Of a stretch of DNA of 64,000 nucleotides, positions 25,919-33,571 are shown in pieces. The translations under genes were made by a program, and so were the position numbers. Location of the stretch: positions 1,116,001-1,180,000 of the forward strand of contig NZ_BSUK01000001.1 in assembly GCF_030161555.1 (NCBI RefSeq), read 5' to 3'. The stretch's first letter is position 1. Each line of letters begins with the position of its first letter. The notes beneath the pieces are model-generated. The model saw nothing but the letters and a program-made list of their open reading frames with translations, was not told the DNA's origin and did no database searches. Source of the DNA: Luteimicrobium album. GTDB lineage: Bacteria > Actinomycetota > Actinomycetes > Actinomycetales > Cellulomonadaceae.

Positions 25919-26454
25919 CGGACCTCGTCATCGTCAGCGGCTCCCCGGGGTCGGGAAAGACGACCGTCGCCCGGCACGTCGCCCGACGGTTCGACCGGAG
26001 CGTCCACCTCCACACCGACGACTTCTGGCACGCCATCGTCCGAGGCGCCGTCCCGCCCTACCTGCCGGAGGCCGACGAGCAGAACCAGACGGTCGTCGGG
26101 ATCATCGCCGCCGCAGCGTTCGGCTACGCGGCGGGCGGCTACACGACGGTCGTCGACGGCGTCGTCGGACCCTGGATGCTGCCGCACTACCGACGCGTGG
26201 CGGCGCAGCACCCCGAGGTCGCGGTGCACTACGTCGTCCTGCGGCCCGATCAGGCGACCACCCTGCGCCGAGCGCAGCAGCGCACCGGCCCGGACGCCCT
26301 CGTCGACCCCGGACCCGTCCTCGCCCTGTGGCAGCAGTTCGAGGACCTCGGCGAGCTCGGCGGCCACGCCCTCGACACGTCCGACCTCTCCGCCGAGACG
26401 ACGGCCGACGCGCTGTGCCGCGAGGTCGCGCTCGGACGGCTGCGCCTGGTCTGA
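25915..26454 (+). CDS. P-loop kinase / AAA-family small NTPase
   Basis: 179 aa, GTG start overlapping the MarR stop. Walker A GSPGSGKTTVARHVARRF, then HLHTDDFWHAI (Asp pair typical of gluconate-kinase and chloramphenicol-phosphotransferase-like small kinases), a helix containing GYTTVVDGVVGPWML and HYVVLRPDQATTLRRAQQR, a lid-type Arg-rich region. It is probably a small-molecule kinase; the substrate is unknown. Coupled to the MarR gene but not obviously functionally linked. Confidence 0.78.
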   Translation: MTDLVIVSGSPGSGKTTVARHVARRFDRSVHLHTDDFWHAIVRGAVPPYLPEADEQNQTVVGIIAAAAFGYAAGGYTTVVDGVVGPWMLPHYRRVAAQHPEVAVHYVVLRPDQATTLRRAQQRTGPDALVDPGPVLALWQQFEDLGELGGHALDTSDLSAETTADALCREVALGRLRLV

Positions 26455-26557
26455 CCTGCGGGAGCTCGCCCCCGACGTTCACCACCGCGTCGCCCGCACG
26501 ACGCCGGCCGGTCGCCTCGTCCTCCGCCGTGCGGCCTAGGGCCTGTTTCGGAATGGG

Positions 26558-26845
26558 TTAGCGCCGGCGGATCCAGGTGAGGATGTCTTCGGCGATGGTG
26601 TGGGGGTCGGCGGCGGTGGTGATGTCGTGGGCGCCGGCGGCGGGATCGAAGCGGTCGAGCTCGAAGCCGCCGAATGCGCTGATCTTCTTGGAGACGGCGT
26701 AGGACCACTCGAGGTCGTCGTCACGTGGGAAGACGATGAAGAACGTGTTGGTGTCGGTGTCGAGCTCGTTGACGAGGTCGATCAGGTCGCCCCGGTCGGG
26801 CTGATCAACGTCGTCGCGTCCTTCGGGGGCGGCGTAGTACTCCAC
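26558..26845 (-). CDS. Passenger gene of the IS5 element, unknown function
   Basis: 95 aa from GTG 26845, 20 bp after the transposase stop and ending 4 bp inside the left terminal repeat. It starts VEYYAAPEGRDDVDQPDRGD and contains FFIVFPRDDDLEWSYAVS and ITTAADPHTIAEDILTWIRRR. It is acidic, soluble and has normal amino-acid composition with no low-complexity shadow character, so it looks like a real protein. I do not recognise it. Its place inside the mobile unit means it moves with the element. It could be a regulator, a host-benefit gene or an immunity-like function; nothing in the sequence decides. Confidence 0.6.
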   Translation of the reverse strand: MEYYAAPEGRDDVDQPDRGDLIDLVNELDTDTNTFFIVFPRDDDLEWSYAVSKKISAFGGFELDRFDPAAGAHDITTAADPHTIAEDILTWIRRR

Positions 26846-26865
26846 GCCCGCAAGGATGCCAGCGC

Positions 26866-27777
26866 TCAGGCGGCCCGGACGATCGCGGCCACCCAGTCGT
26901 CGATCGCGGCAACGGTCACGGTGGTCTCGTAGCGGACCTGGAGCTTGTCGAACCGGGTGGCCACCGCCCGCCACCGCTTGAGGCGGTTGAACATGCACTC
27001 GACCGCGGACCGCAGCTTGTAGTCGGTGAAGTCGACCTTCGGCGGTCGCCCACCGGCCGAGCCCTTCTTCTTGCGGTTGGCCTGCTGATCGACCTTCTCC
27101 GGGATCGTCGCGGCGATCCCACGGGCACGCAGCAGGGCCCGGTTGGTGGCCGAGGTGTACGCCCGGTCGGCGCGGACTCGGTCCGGGCGGGTGCGCGGGC
27201 GACCGACCCCACCGGGACGGGCCACCTTGACGGTGGCGAGCACGGGCGCGAACTGCGGGCTGTCGCCGCGGTGCCCGGCCGTGACGACCATGCCCATCAG
27301 CTTCTGCCCCTGCTCGGCGGCCGCGTGCACCTTCGTGGTCCACCCGCCCCGGGAACGCCCCAGCCCGTGGTCGACCGGCTCGGCGCCCGGCGGCTCGGTC
27401 TGCGCCTGCGGGTCACGGCGAGCACCGGCGGCGTGCTGGTGAGCGCGAGCGATCGTGGAGTCGATGTTCAGGTCCCACCCGATCAGCCCGGCCCCGTCGC
27501 TGATCGTGCGCAACCGGTCGATCACCTGCCCCCAGGTCCCGTCGCGCTGCCAGTCCCGGAACCGGCGATAGCAGCTACCCCACGGCCCGTACCGGTCGCC
27601 AGGAACGTCCCGCCACGGGCACCCCGTGCGGACCCGGAACCGGATCCCGTCGATCTGCCGACGCAAGAACCGCGCCTTGCGTCCACGCGCCCTGACCGGC
27701 AGCAACGGCGCCAGCACCGCCCACGCCTCATCGCTCAGATCATGCCGCCCCGGCCCATCGCCCACGACCTCAATCAT
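26866..27777 (-). CDS. IS5-family transposase (DDE type)
   Basis: 303 aa from ATG 27777. N-terminal DUF4096-like region (HDLSDEAWAVLAPLLP...RRQIDGIRFRVRTGCPWRDVP...YGPWGSCYRRFRDWQRDGTW) then the catalytic domain: Asp in NIDSTIARAHQHA, Asp in RVRADRAYTS and Glu in SAVECMFNRLKRWRAVATRFDKL (the Y(2)R(3)E(6)K-like motif). A single uninterrupted frame. With intact terminal repeats this element may be active. Confidence 0.93.
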   Translation of the reverse strand: MIEVVGDGPGRHDLSDEAWAVLAPLLPVRARGRKARFLRRQIDGIRFRVRTGCPWRDVPGDRYGPWGSCYRRFRDWQRDGTWGQVIDRLRTISDGAGLIGWDLNIDSTIARAHQHAAGARRDPQAQTEPPGAEPVDHGLGRSRGGWTTKVHAAAEQGQKLMGMVVTAGHRGDSPQFAPVLATVKVARPGGVGRPRTRPDRVRADRAYTSATNRALLRARGIAATIPEKVDQQANRKKKGSAGGRPPKVDFTDYKLRSAVECMFNRLKRWRAVATRFDKLQVRYETTVTVAAIDDWVAAIVRAA

Positions 27778-27899
27778 GACGAAACCGCAGGTCACATCAC
27801 AATTCCGAAACAGGCCCTAGCGTCCCGAGCGTCGCTCTCCGCCGGCGCGGACGCAGACCGCCCGACCGGTGGAGCCCCTCGCACGAGAGGTCGTTCCCC

Positions 27900-29579
27900 A
27901 TGCTCAGGTCCCGCACCGCCGCGGTCGCGGCGCTCCTCGGTCTCGGTCTCGCCGGCGTCGCCGCGCCCGCGATCGCGCACGGCCGCAGCCCGCACCCGTC
28001 CCACCCGACGCACGCGACGTCGTCGTCCCCGCGTGCCGACAAGGCCACGGTCACGGGCGGCGTCACGAGCGTCCTCACGCCGCTCGCCAACGACCCGAAG
28101 GGTCTCCAGCTCGTCTCGAGCACGAAGACCGCGCACGGCACCCTGACCCAGCAGGCCGACGGCTCGTTCCTCTACACGCCCGACAAGGGCTTCCGCGGCA
28201 CCGACGCGTTCACCTACGCGACCACGGACGCCGCGACGCAGTACGCGACGAACGTCGCCCCGCTCGGGAAGGTGGGCGACGTCGAGATCTCGGGCGGCGC
28301 GTACGGGTCGGCCGTCGTCGCGAAGCCCGGCAGCGACGACGTGATCTACGGGCTGACGGACCGTGGTCCCAACGTCGACGGCCCGGACGGCAGCAAGGTC
28401 GAACCGCTGCCGTCGTTCACCCCGGCGATCGGCGAGTTCCGCCTCGGCGCGGACGGGCAGGCCACGCTCCTGCGGACCATCCCGCTCAAGGCGAAGGACG
28501 GGACGCCCCTCAACGGCCTCGAGAACCCGCAGGCGGACGCCGGCGAGACCATCCTCGGCATGGACGGCCAGACGCTCCCGACGTCCGCGAACGGGCTCGA
28601 CTCCGAGGGCCTGGTCGCCGCGAGGGACGGCACCTTCTGGGTCTCCGACGAGTACGGCCCGTACATCGTCCACTTCGACAAGAACGGCAAGGAGCTCGGG
28701 CGGTTCTCGCCGTTCGACGGGTCGCTGCCCCGCGAGCTGAAGTTCCGCGAGCCCAACAAGGGCATGGAGGGCCTGACGATCACGCCCGACGGGAAGACGC
28801 TCGTCGGGATCACGCAGGCGGCCCTCACGATCGACCCCGCCCACCAGGCGAAGAGCAAGAACATCCCGTTCACGCGCGTCGTCACGTTCGACCTCAGGAC
28901 CCGCACGACGCACGAGTACGCGTACGTGCTCGACGACCCGGCGACGACGGGCACGGCCGTCAGCGAGATCACGGCGGTCTCGGGCACCAAGTTCCTCGTC
29001 GACGAGCGCGACGGGAACGCCGAGCCCGGCGCGTACAAGAAGGTCTACGAGATCGACCTGGCGAAGGCGACCGACATCGGGCCGTCGGCTCGGGTCCGCG
29101 GCGCGCACTACGACACGACCTACGGCCTCGAGGTCCCGGGGACGAGCACCGGCGCCGGACCGCTCGAGTACCTGTTCACCGACGCGTCGCAGAGCCCCGA
29201 CGGCGACGCGATCCTGCGGGCCGCGGGCGTCACGCCGGTGAAGAAGTCGCTCTACCTCGACCTGGGCGCGCTCGTGACGAAGCTCGACGCGTCCGGCGGG
29301 TTCTTCGGCCACGACAAGGTCGAGGGCATCGACCTCGTCGACGGCGGCCGCAAGCTGCTCGTGTCGAACGACTCGGACTTCGGCATCGACGGGCTCTCCG
29401 GCGCCGACGGCAAGGCCTCGACGGACGTCGCGCCGCCCTTCGCCCTGCACACCAAGCTCCAGCCGAACGGGACGCAGGACGACGGCGCGTACCTCGTCGT
29501 CGACGTCGCCAAGGCGAAGGCCGTGCTGGCGGGCAAGGACGCGCCCCGGACCGCGAAGGTCACGATCACCGTCCGCTGA
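27900..29579 (+). CDS. Secreted esterase-like phytase-domain protein
   Basis: 559 aa, ATG start. Sec signal peptide (MLRSRTAAVAALLGLGLAGV, cleavage near AIAHG). Residues ~45-115 form a bacterial Ig-like cadherin-type domain (TPLANDPKGLQLVSSTKTAHGTLTQQADGSFLYTPDKGFRGTDAF). The rest is the phytase-like domain (DSEGLVAARDGTFWVSDEYGPYIVHFDKNGKEL, GMEGLTITPDGKTLVGITQ, FLVDERDGN, KVEGIDLVDGGRKLLVSND), a beta-propeller whose members are annotated esterase-like activity of phytase family. Probably an extracellular phosphoesterase; substrate unproven. The IS5 element occupies the region just upstream and may have replaced its promoter. Confidence 0.87.
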   Translation: MLRSRTAAVAALLGLGLAGVAAPAIAHGRSPHPSHPTHATSSSPRADKATVTGGVTSVLTPLANDPKGLQLVSSTKTAHGTLTQQADGSFLYTPDKGFRGTDAFTYATTDAATQYATNVAPLGKVGDVEISGGAYGSAVVAKPGSDDVIYGLTDRGPNVDGPDGSKVEPLPSFTPAIGEFRLGADGQATLLRTIPLKAKDGTPLNGLENPQADAGETILGMDGQTLPTSANGLDSEGLVAARDGTFWVSDEYGPYIVHFDKNGKELGRFSPFDGSLPRELKFREPNKGMEGLTITPDGKTLVGITQAALTIDPAHQAKSKNIPFTRVVTFDLRTRTTHEYAYVLDDPATTGTAVSEITAVSGTKFLVDERDGNAEPGAYKKVYEIDLAKATDIGPSARVRGAHYDTTYGLEVPGTSTGAGPLEYLFTDASQSPDGDAILRAAGVTPVKKSLYLDLGALVTKLDASGGFFGHDKVEGIDLVDGGRKLLVSNDSDFGIDGLSGADGKASTDVAPPFALHTKLQPNGTQDDGAYLVVDVAKAKAVLAGKDAPRTAKVTITVR

Positions 29580-29586
29580 CGACGGT

Positions 29587-29618
29587 CTCGACCCGGACGC
29601 TCAGGCGTCCGGGTCGAG
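29587..29618. terminator. Bidirectional hairpin terminator
   Basis: A perfect 14-bp stem CTCGACCCGGACGC / GCGTCCGGGTCGAG with a 4-nt loop between the convergent phytase-like gene and the GNAT gene. It overlaps the last codons and stop of the latter. Confidence 0.8.
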
Positions 29619-29933
29619 GTCCTCGGGGCGCGCGGCCTCGACGAGGTCGTCGTACTTGTGGTGCCGCTCGACGTACGCGTGGATGAACGGGCAGACGGAG
29701 ACGACCCGCAGCCCGCGCGACCGGACGTCGTCGAGCGCGTGGGACGCGAGGAACGATCCCACGCCGTGCCCCTCGAACTCCTCCTTGACCACCGTGTGGA
29801 GGAACACGACCCGGTCACCACGGACCCAGTAGGCGGTGAAGCCCGCGAACCGGCCGTCCTCGGTCCGGACCTCGTACCGCTCGTGCTCGCGGTTGTGGGT
29901 CACGACCAGGTGGAGTGCGTCGGCGTCGCTCAC
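29601..29933 (-). CDS. NATD1-type GNAT N-acetyltransferase (copy 1)
   Basis: 110 aa, ATG start. Single-domain GNAT of the GCN5-related NATD1/YjdJ family: NREHERYEVRTEDGRFAGFTAYW, VVFLHTVVKEEFEGHGVGSFLASHALDDVRSRGLRVVSVCPFIHAYVERH. The acetyl-CoA loop is E-G-H-G-V-G. The H-x-x-Y near the end is typical. Small soluble proteins of unknown substrate. A paralogue follows at 30018 in the same orientation. Confidence 0.87.
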   Translation of the reverse strand: MSDADALHLVVTHNREHERYEVRTEDGRFAGFTAYWVRGDRVVFLHTVVKEEFEGHGVGSFLASHALDDVRSRGLRVVSVCPFIHAYVERHHKYDDLVEAARPEDLDPDA

Positions 29934-30017
29934 CCGCCCATCATGGCCGACGACGGCGCCCCCGTCAGCCCGTGTTCGGCGCAGGGGGTGGCGGGCCGGC
30001 GCGGGGGCGGGTGCGGG

Positions 30018-30341
30018 TCAGCGCTCGACGAGCGCGTCGTACTCGGGGTGGCGCTCGATGTAACCCTCGATGAACCAGCAGACGGGGACGACGCGCGCCC
30101 CCGCCGCCTGGGCGTCGTCGAGCGCGCGCCGGGCCAGCGAGGCCGCGATGTCGTGCCCCTCGAGCTCGGGCAGCACGAACGTGTGCGGGAAGACGATCCG
30201 CGGCCCGCGCGGGGTGGAGCTGCGGCGGTAGTCCGCGACCCCGACGACGTCGCCGTCCGGGGTGCGCGCCTCGTAGCGGGACTCGTCGGGGTTGTCGACG
30301 ACCTCGAACTCGATGTCAGGAGTGCGCGCGGAGGGGGCCAT
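30018..30341 (-). CDS. NATD1-type GNAT N-acetyltransferase (copy 2)
   Basis: 107 aa from ATG 30341. It aligns along its length with the neighbour at 29601: ESRYEARTPDGDVVGVADY, FPHTFVLPELEGHDIAASLARRALDDAQAAGARVVPVCWFIEGYIERHPEYD. The acetyl-CoA loop differs: E-G-H-D-I-A in place of E-G-H-G-V-G, so it may bind the cofactor less well. An old tandem duplication, 84 bp apart. Confidence 0.87.
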   Translation of the reverse strand: MAPSARTPDIEFEVVDNPDESRYEARTPDGDVVGVADYRRSSTPRGPRIVFPHTFVLPELEGHDIAASLARRALDDAQAAGARVVPVCWFIEGYIERHPEYDALVER

Positions 30342-30398
30342 GCTCCGATCATCCCCCTCCACGCACCCTCTCCGCGCCGAAGTAGTACGGCCGCCGTC

Positions 30399-31949
30399 CT
30401 ACTTCGCGCGGGTCACGGCGTCTGCGGGGGTCGCGGCGACGCGCGGGAGCAGGAGAGCGGCGACGACGGCGGCCAGAGCGCCCGCAGCCGCGACCCAGAA
30501 CATGGCCGAGCTCCCGGCGACGACGGCGGACGTCACGGCGTCGCGCGCGGCGGCGGGGAGGGTGCCGAGCTGCTCGGGCGTGAGGCTCGCGACGTCCAGC
30601 CCGGACGGAGCGCCCGAAGACCCGCCCGCGAGCGCCGCGTCGACGTGGCGCGTGACCGTGCCGGTGAAGACCGTCCCCAGCGCGCCGACGCCGATCGCGC
30701 CACCGAGGGTCCTCAGGAACTGCGCGGCGCCGGTCGCCGCACCGACCTCGCGGGCGGCGGCGGTGTTCTGGACGAGCACGAGCGGCGTCTGGAACAGGAA
30801 CCCGACGCCCGCCCCGGCCAGAGCCATGTAGCCCGCGGTGACCCAGGCGGACGTCCCGGCGTCCATCGTGGCGAGGAGCCCGCAGGCCACGACCAGCACC
30901 GCGGTCCCGGCGAGGATCGCGGGGCGGAACCGGCGCGGCGCCGTCGTCCACGAGCCCGTGACCATCGCGACGGCGATCGCCGGGAGCAGCAGCGGCAGGA
31001 GGAGCAGTCCGCTGCTGCTGGCGGACCGCCCCTGCACGAGCTGCAGGTAGAGCGGGAGGTAGTTCATGGCGCCCATGAGGATGGCGCCGGTGCCGAAGAA
31101 CATCACGGCGATGCTCGCGACGACGGCGCGGTTGCGGAACAGGTCCGGCGGGAGGATCGGGTGGGCGGCGCGGCGCTCGATCGGGACGAGGGCCACGACG
31201 GCTGCGGCGGCGACGAGCGCGGCGCCGACCACCTGCCACGACACCCAGGCGTACTGGTGCCCGCCCCACGTCACGGCCAGGACGATCCCGGTGCTCGCGA
31301 TCGAGACCGCGGCGAGCCCGGCGACGTCGACGCGGCCGGACCTGCTGACCGCGGGGAGCCGGAGGAGGAGTGCGGCCCCGGCGATGGCGAGCGCGACGAT
31401 CGGGAGGTTGAGCAGGAAGATCCATCGCCAGCCGAGGTGGTCGGTCACGATGCCCCCGACCCACGGGCCGATGATCATCGAGAAGGGCGCGACCGCCCCG
31501 AGCGCGGCGCTGTAGCGGGCGCGCTTGTCGGGCGGGGCGACGTCGGCGACGACGGCGAGGAGCGTGGTGAGGGCCATGCCGGCGCCGAGCCCCTGGAGGC
31601 CGCGGGCGACGATCAGCTCGCCCATCGCCTGGCTCAGGCCCGCCCACGCGGACCCGGCGAAGAACACGACGAGCGCCAGCAGCAGGAGTCGCTTGCGGCC
31701 GAACATGTCGCCGAGCCGGCCGGCCAGGACCGTGCCGACGGCCATGGTCAGCAGGTAGGTCGTGGCGATCCAGGCGATCGAGGCGAAGCCGCCGAGCTCG
31801 CCCGCGATGGTCGGGGCTGCGGTGGCGGCGACGAGGCCGTCGAGCTGGATGGGGACGATCGCGAGCACGAGGCTCGTGAGGATCAGCCCGATGCGGAGGG
31901 GTGGCGCCGACGCCTCGGGGGACGCCTCGGTGCGGGTCGTGGTGGTCAT
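30399..31949 (-). CDS. DHA2-type MFS multidrug efflux transporter
   Basis: 516 aa from ATG 31949, chosen because an upstream start would place the operator inside the gene. Fourteen predicted helices with LVLAIVPIQLDGLVAATAAPTIAGEL (motif D1 type), GRLGDMFGRKRLLLLAL (motif A) and MALTTLLAVVADVAPPDKRARYSAALG...IIGPWVGGIVTDHLGWRWIFLLNLP (motif C and following loop), as in EmrB/QacA drug:proton antiporters. Divergent from a TetR regulator with a long inverted repeat between them, the usual drug-responsive layout. Frame intact. Confidence 0.93.
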   Translation of the reverse strand: MTTTTRTEASPEASAPPLRIGLILTSLVLAIVPIQLDGLVAATAAPTIAGELGGFASIAWIATTYLLTMAVGTVLAGRLGDMFGRKRLLLLALVVFFAGSAWAGLSQAMGELIVARGLQGLGAGMALTTLLAVVADVAPPDKRARYSAALGAVAPFSMIIGPWVGGIVTDHLGWRWIFLLNLPIVALAIAGAALLLRLPAVSRSGRVDVAGLAAVSIASTGIVLAVTWGGHQYAWVSWQVVGAALVAAAAVVALVPIERRAAHPILPPDLFRNRAVVASIAVMFFGTGAILMGAMNYLPLYLQLVQGRSASSSGLLLLPLLLPAIAVAMVTGSWTTAPRRFRPAILAGTAVLVVACGLLATMDAGTSAWVTAGYMALAGAGVGFLFQTPLVLVQNTAAAREVGAATGAAQFLRTLGGAIGVGALGTVFTGTVTRHVDAALAGGSSGAPSGLDVASLTPEQLGTLPAAARDAVTSAVVAGSSAMFWVAAAGALAAVVAALLLPRVAATPADAVTRAK

Positions 31950-31958
31950 GGGATCCTC

Positions 31959-32004
31959 GCTTACCTGTCGCCCGGCTAATAACCTTGCCGGACGACAGGT
32001 AAGC
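31959..32004. promoter_or_regulatory. TetR operator in the efflux/tetR intergenic region
   Basis: Inverted repeat GCTTACCTGTCGcCCGGC (31959-31976) / GCCGGaCGACAGGTAAGC (31987-32004): 17 of 18 positions pair around a 10-bp AT-rich centre. It begins 10 bp before the transporter start codon and lies 69 bp from the tetR start. Confidence 0.8.
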
Positions 32005-32072
32005 ACGTTCCTAGCCGGTCGTCAAGTAGGCCGACGGGTAGGCTGGCCGGAGCCCTAGAGCCAGGAGGTCCG

Positions 32073-32654
32073 ATGCCACGCGACGGGTCCGGCACACGCC
32101 GCGAGATCCTCGACACCGCCATGCGCCTGTTCGTGGACCAGGGCTACGACAAGACCTCGCTGCGCGAGATCGCCGAGTCCGTCGGCGTCACCAAGGCCGC
32201 GCTCTACTACCACTTCCGCACCAAGGACGACATCGTCCGCGCGGCCCTCCAGGACTACTACGGCACCGTCGGCGACGTCGTCGACTGGCTCGGGACCGTC
32301 CCACCCGGCGAGGCACGCGACGTCGAGCTCGTCGAACGCCTCCGCACCCTCTTCGACGGCCCCCTGGGCCTCGCCATGCGCTTCAGCCAGACCAACCCCA
32401 CCGTGATGAACCGCGACGAGTTCCACGGTGCGTCCGGGCGAGAGCTGCGCCGCCTCGTCCAGATCCTCGCCGGGCCCGACGCCGCGGCCGAGGCGTTCCT
32501 GCGCGCCACCCTGGCCTTCGGCGCGCTCGTCCTCGGGACCATCGGAGACGACGACGCGCCCTTCCCCATGGGCGCCGTCGAGGACCGGGGCGACGCCAGC
32601 CGCACCATCGCGCTCGAGCTCCTCGCGGGCGTACGGCGCCCCACCCTCCCGTGA
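32073..32654 (+). CDS. TetR-family transcriptional regulator
   Basis: 193 aa, ATG start. N-terminal TetR helix-turn-helix: [51 protein letters not shown]. The C-terminal half is a ligand-binding domain without a specific subfamily signature. It probably represses the divergent MFS pump at 30399 through the inverted repeat at 31959-32004. Confidence 0.93.
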   Translation: MPRDGSGTRREILDTAMRLFVDQGYDKTSLREIAESVGVTKAALYYHFRTKDDIVRAALQDYYGTVGDVVDWLGTVPPGEARDVELVERLRTLFDGPLGLAMRFSQTNPTVMNRDEFHGASGRELRRLVQILAGPDAAAEAFLRATLAFGALVLGTIGDDDAPFPMGAVEDRGDASRTIALELLAGVRRPTLP

Positions 32655-32672
32655 AGTAGAGAGGCTGCCGTA

Positions 32673-32812
32673 CTACTGCGGCGCGGCGGGGCGGGGCGAG
32701 ACGAGCGGGAGGAACACCTCGTCGACGATCGAGACGATCTCGTCGAGCGTCAGCGCACGGCCGGTCAGCAGGATCTCCTCGGCGCGATGCTGCTCCTCCC
32801 GTTCGGAGAATC
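32673..32812 (-). pseudogene. C-terminal remnant of a second TetR regulator
   Basis: About 45 codons ending at 32673: REEQHRAEEILLTGRALTLDEIVSIVDEVFLPLV, a typical TetR C-terminal helix pair. Everything upstream is replaced by the IS607 remnant. With the MFS tail at 33296 it forms the two outer ends of a lost divergent tetR-mfs pair. Confidence 0.6.
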
Positions 32813-32826
32813 TCGGTGATTCTCTC
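32808..32826. repeat. Small hairpin at the junction of the IS607 remnant and the TetR remnant
   Basis: GAGAATC-TCGGT-GATTCTC, a 7-bp stem with a 5-nt loop, next to the GAAGCAGGAAG-like end of the transposon on the minus strand. It may mark the element's right end. Confidence 0.4.
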
Positions 32827-32960
32827 TTCCTGCTTCGTTGGCCTCTGCCCCGAGGATTCAGGGTTTGACGTGGTCTCGGCAGACGTTTTGGGTCTCCGGG
32901 GAACTGCCCGGCGACCGGGTCGTCTACGCGGCGAGGCGTAGGAGGTTGAGGGCGGCCGTC
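32824..32960 (-). ncRNA. Possible TnpB guide-RNA (omega/reRNA) scaffold remnant
   Basis: In IS605/IS607 elements the 3' end of tnpB and the following ~100 bp encode the guide RNA scaffold. Here, after the tnpB stop (32924), the minus strand runs through GACGACCCGGTCGCCGGGC to GAAGCAGGAAGAG and then into flanking DNA, as scaffolds of actinobacterial TnpBs do. Expression and function are unknown; with TnpB deleted it would be an orphan. Confidence 0.28.
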
Positions 32961-33069
32961 CTGTCGCGGTCGTGGGTGGTGCCGCACTCGCAGGTCCACC
33001 GACGGTCGGCCAGGGTCAGGTCGCGACAGCGTCCGGCGCGAGCTCGACCCGGAACCCCTGCAACGTCAC
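32924..33069 (-). pseudogene. tnpB remnant, internally deleted
   Basis: It starts GTG at 33069 with [14 protein letters not shown], a normal TnpB N-terminus, then drops directly into the C-terminal zinc-finger end [26 protein letters not shown] (C-x-C-G-x2-H-D-R-D-x-x-A-A-x-N). About 330 residues, including the RuvC-like core, are missing and the two parts are in different frames. Confidence 0.7.
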
Positions 33070-33285
33070 GACCCCACGCTCCCACCCGCCGCTGACATCG
33101 CCGCCACCGCGGCATCCGCCCGCCTGCGCACGGAGCGGCGCCCATCCAGGCGCGCGCAGAACAAGGTCAAGATCTCGATCAGGTCCCGCACGCGATCGTC
33201 ACCGACCTCAGCCTCGTCCAGGACCAGCAGCCGGCTGCGCACCGAGCGCCGCCTGCAGGTGCTCCACACCGAACTTCGATGCATG
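33066..33285 (-). pseudogene. IS607 tnpA (serine recombinase) C-terminal remnant
   Basis: KFGVEHLQAALGAQ in one frame is followed after a short frame break by [46 protein letters not shown], the C-terminal signature of IS607 resolvases (V-L-x-S-F-C-A-R-L-Y-G-R-R-S in intact copies). The catalytic N-terminus is missing. Confidence 0.7.
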
Positions 33286-33295
33286 GTCACTCCTA

Positions 33296-33568
33296 ATGGC
33301 CGCCGCGTACCTCGAGGTCGAGCCGGCCGACGTCCCCCACGCCAGCATCCTGACGCGCGCCACGCAGCAGCTCGGCGGGTCGTTCGGGACCGCGGTCCTC
33401 GCCGTCGTCCTCGAGAGCGCGATCGCGAGCGCCGTCGTCGAGCACGGGCCCGGGCCCGCAGGCCTCGCGCACGCCTTCTGGTGGGCGACGGCGTTCACGC
33501 TCGTCGGTGCGGTCGTCGCGCTCCGGCTCCCGGGACGGGGCCGGCCGCGAGTCGCGCCGGGCCGGTAG
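33296..33568 (+). pseudogene. C-terminal remnant of an MFS transporter
   Basis: 91 codons: AYLEVEPADVPHASILTRATQQLGGSFGTAVLAVVLESAI, then the last two helices and an Arg-rich tail. This is the end of a DHA2-type transporter; the first ~400 residues are gone. It faces the TetR fragment at 32673 across the IS607 remnant. Confidence 0.72.
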
Positions 33569-33571
33569 GGG

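Larger units (their letters stand above)
26539..27817 (-). mobile_element. IS5-family insertion sequence with passenger gene
   Basis: 1279 bp bounded by 16-bp inverted repeats GGGCCTGTTTCGGAAT (26539-26554 and complement at 27802-27817) and a TA duplication (26537-26538, 27818-27819), as for the IS427-like part of the IS5 family. It carries a transposase gene and, between that and the left end, a small unrelated gene. It lies 82 bp upstream of the phytase-like gene start. Confidence 0.9.
32808..33290 (-). mobile_element. IS607-family remnant (TnpA and TnpB fragments)
   Basis: On the minus strand the order is the C-terminal part of a serine-recombinase TnpA, a 4-bp overlap to the start of TnpB, an internally deleted TnpB, then about 100 bp of non-coding end. 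Order and overlap match IS607 elements. The outer limits are approximate, set by where the TetR and MFS fragments begin. It cannot transpose by itself. Confidence 0.65.
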
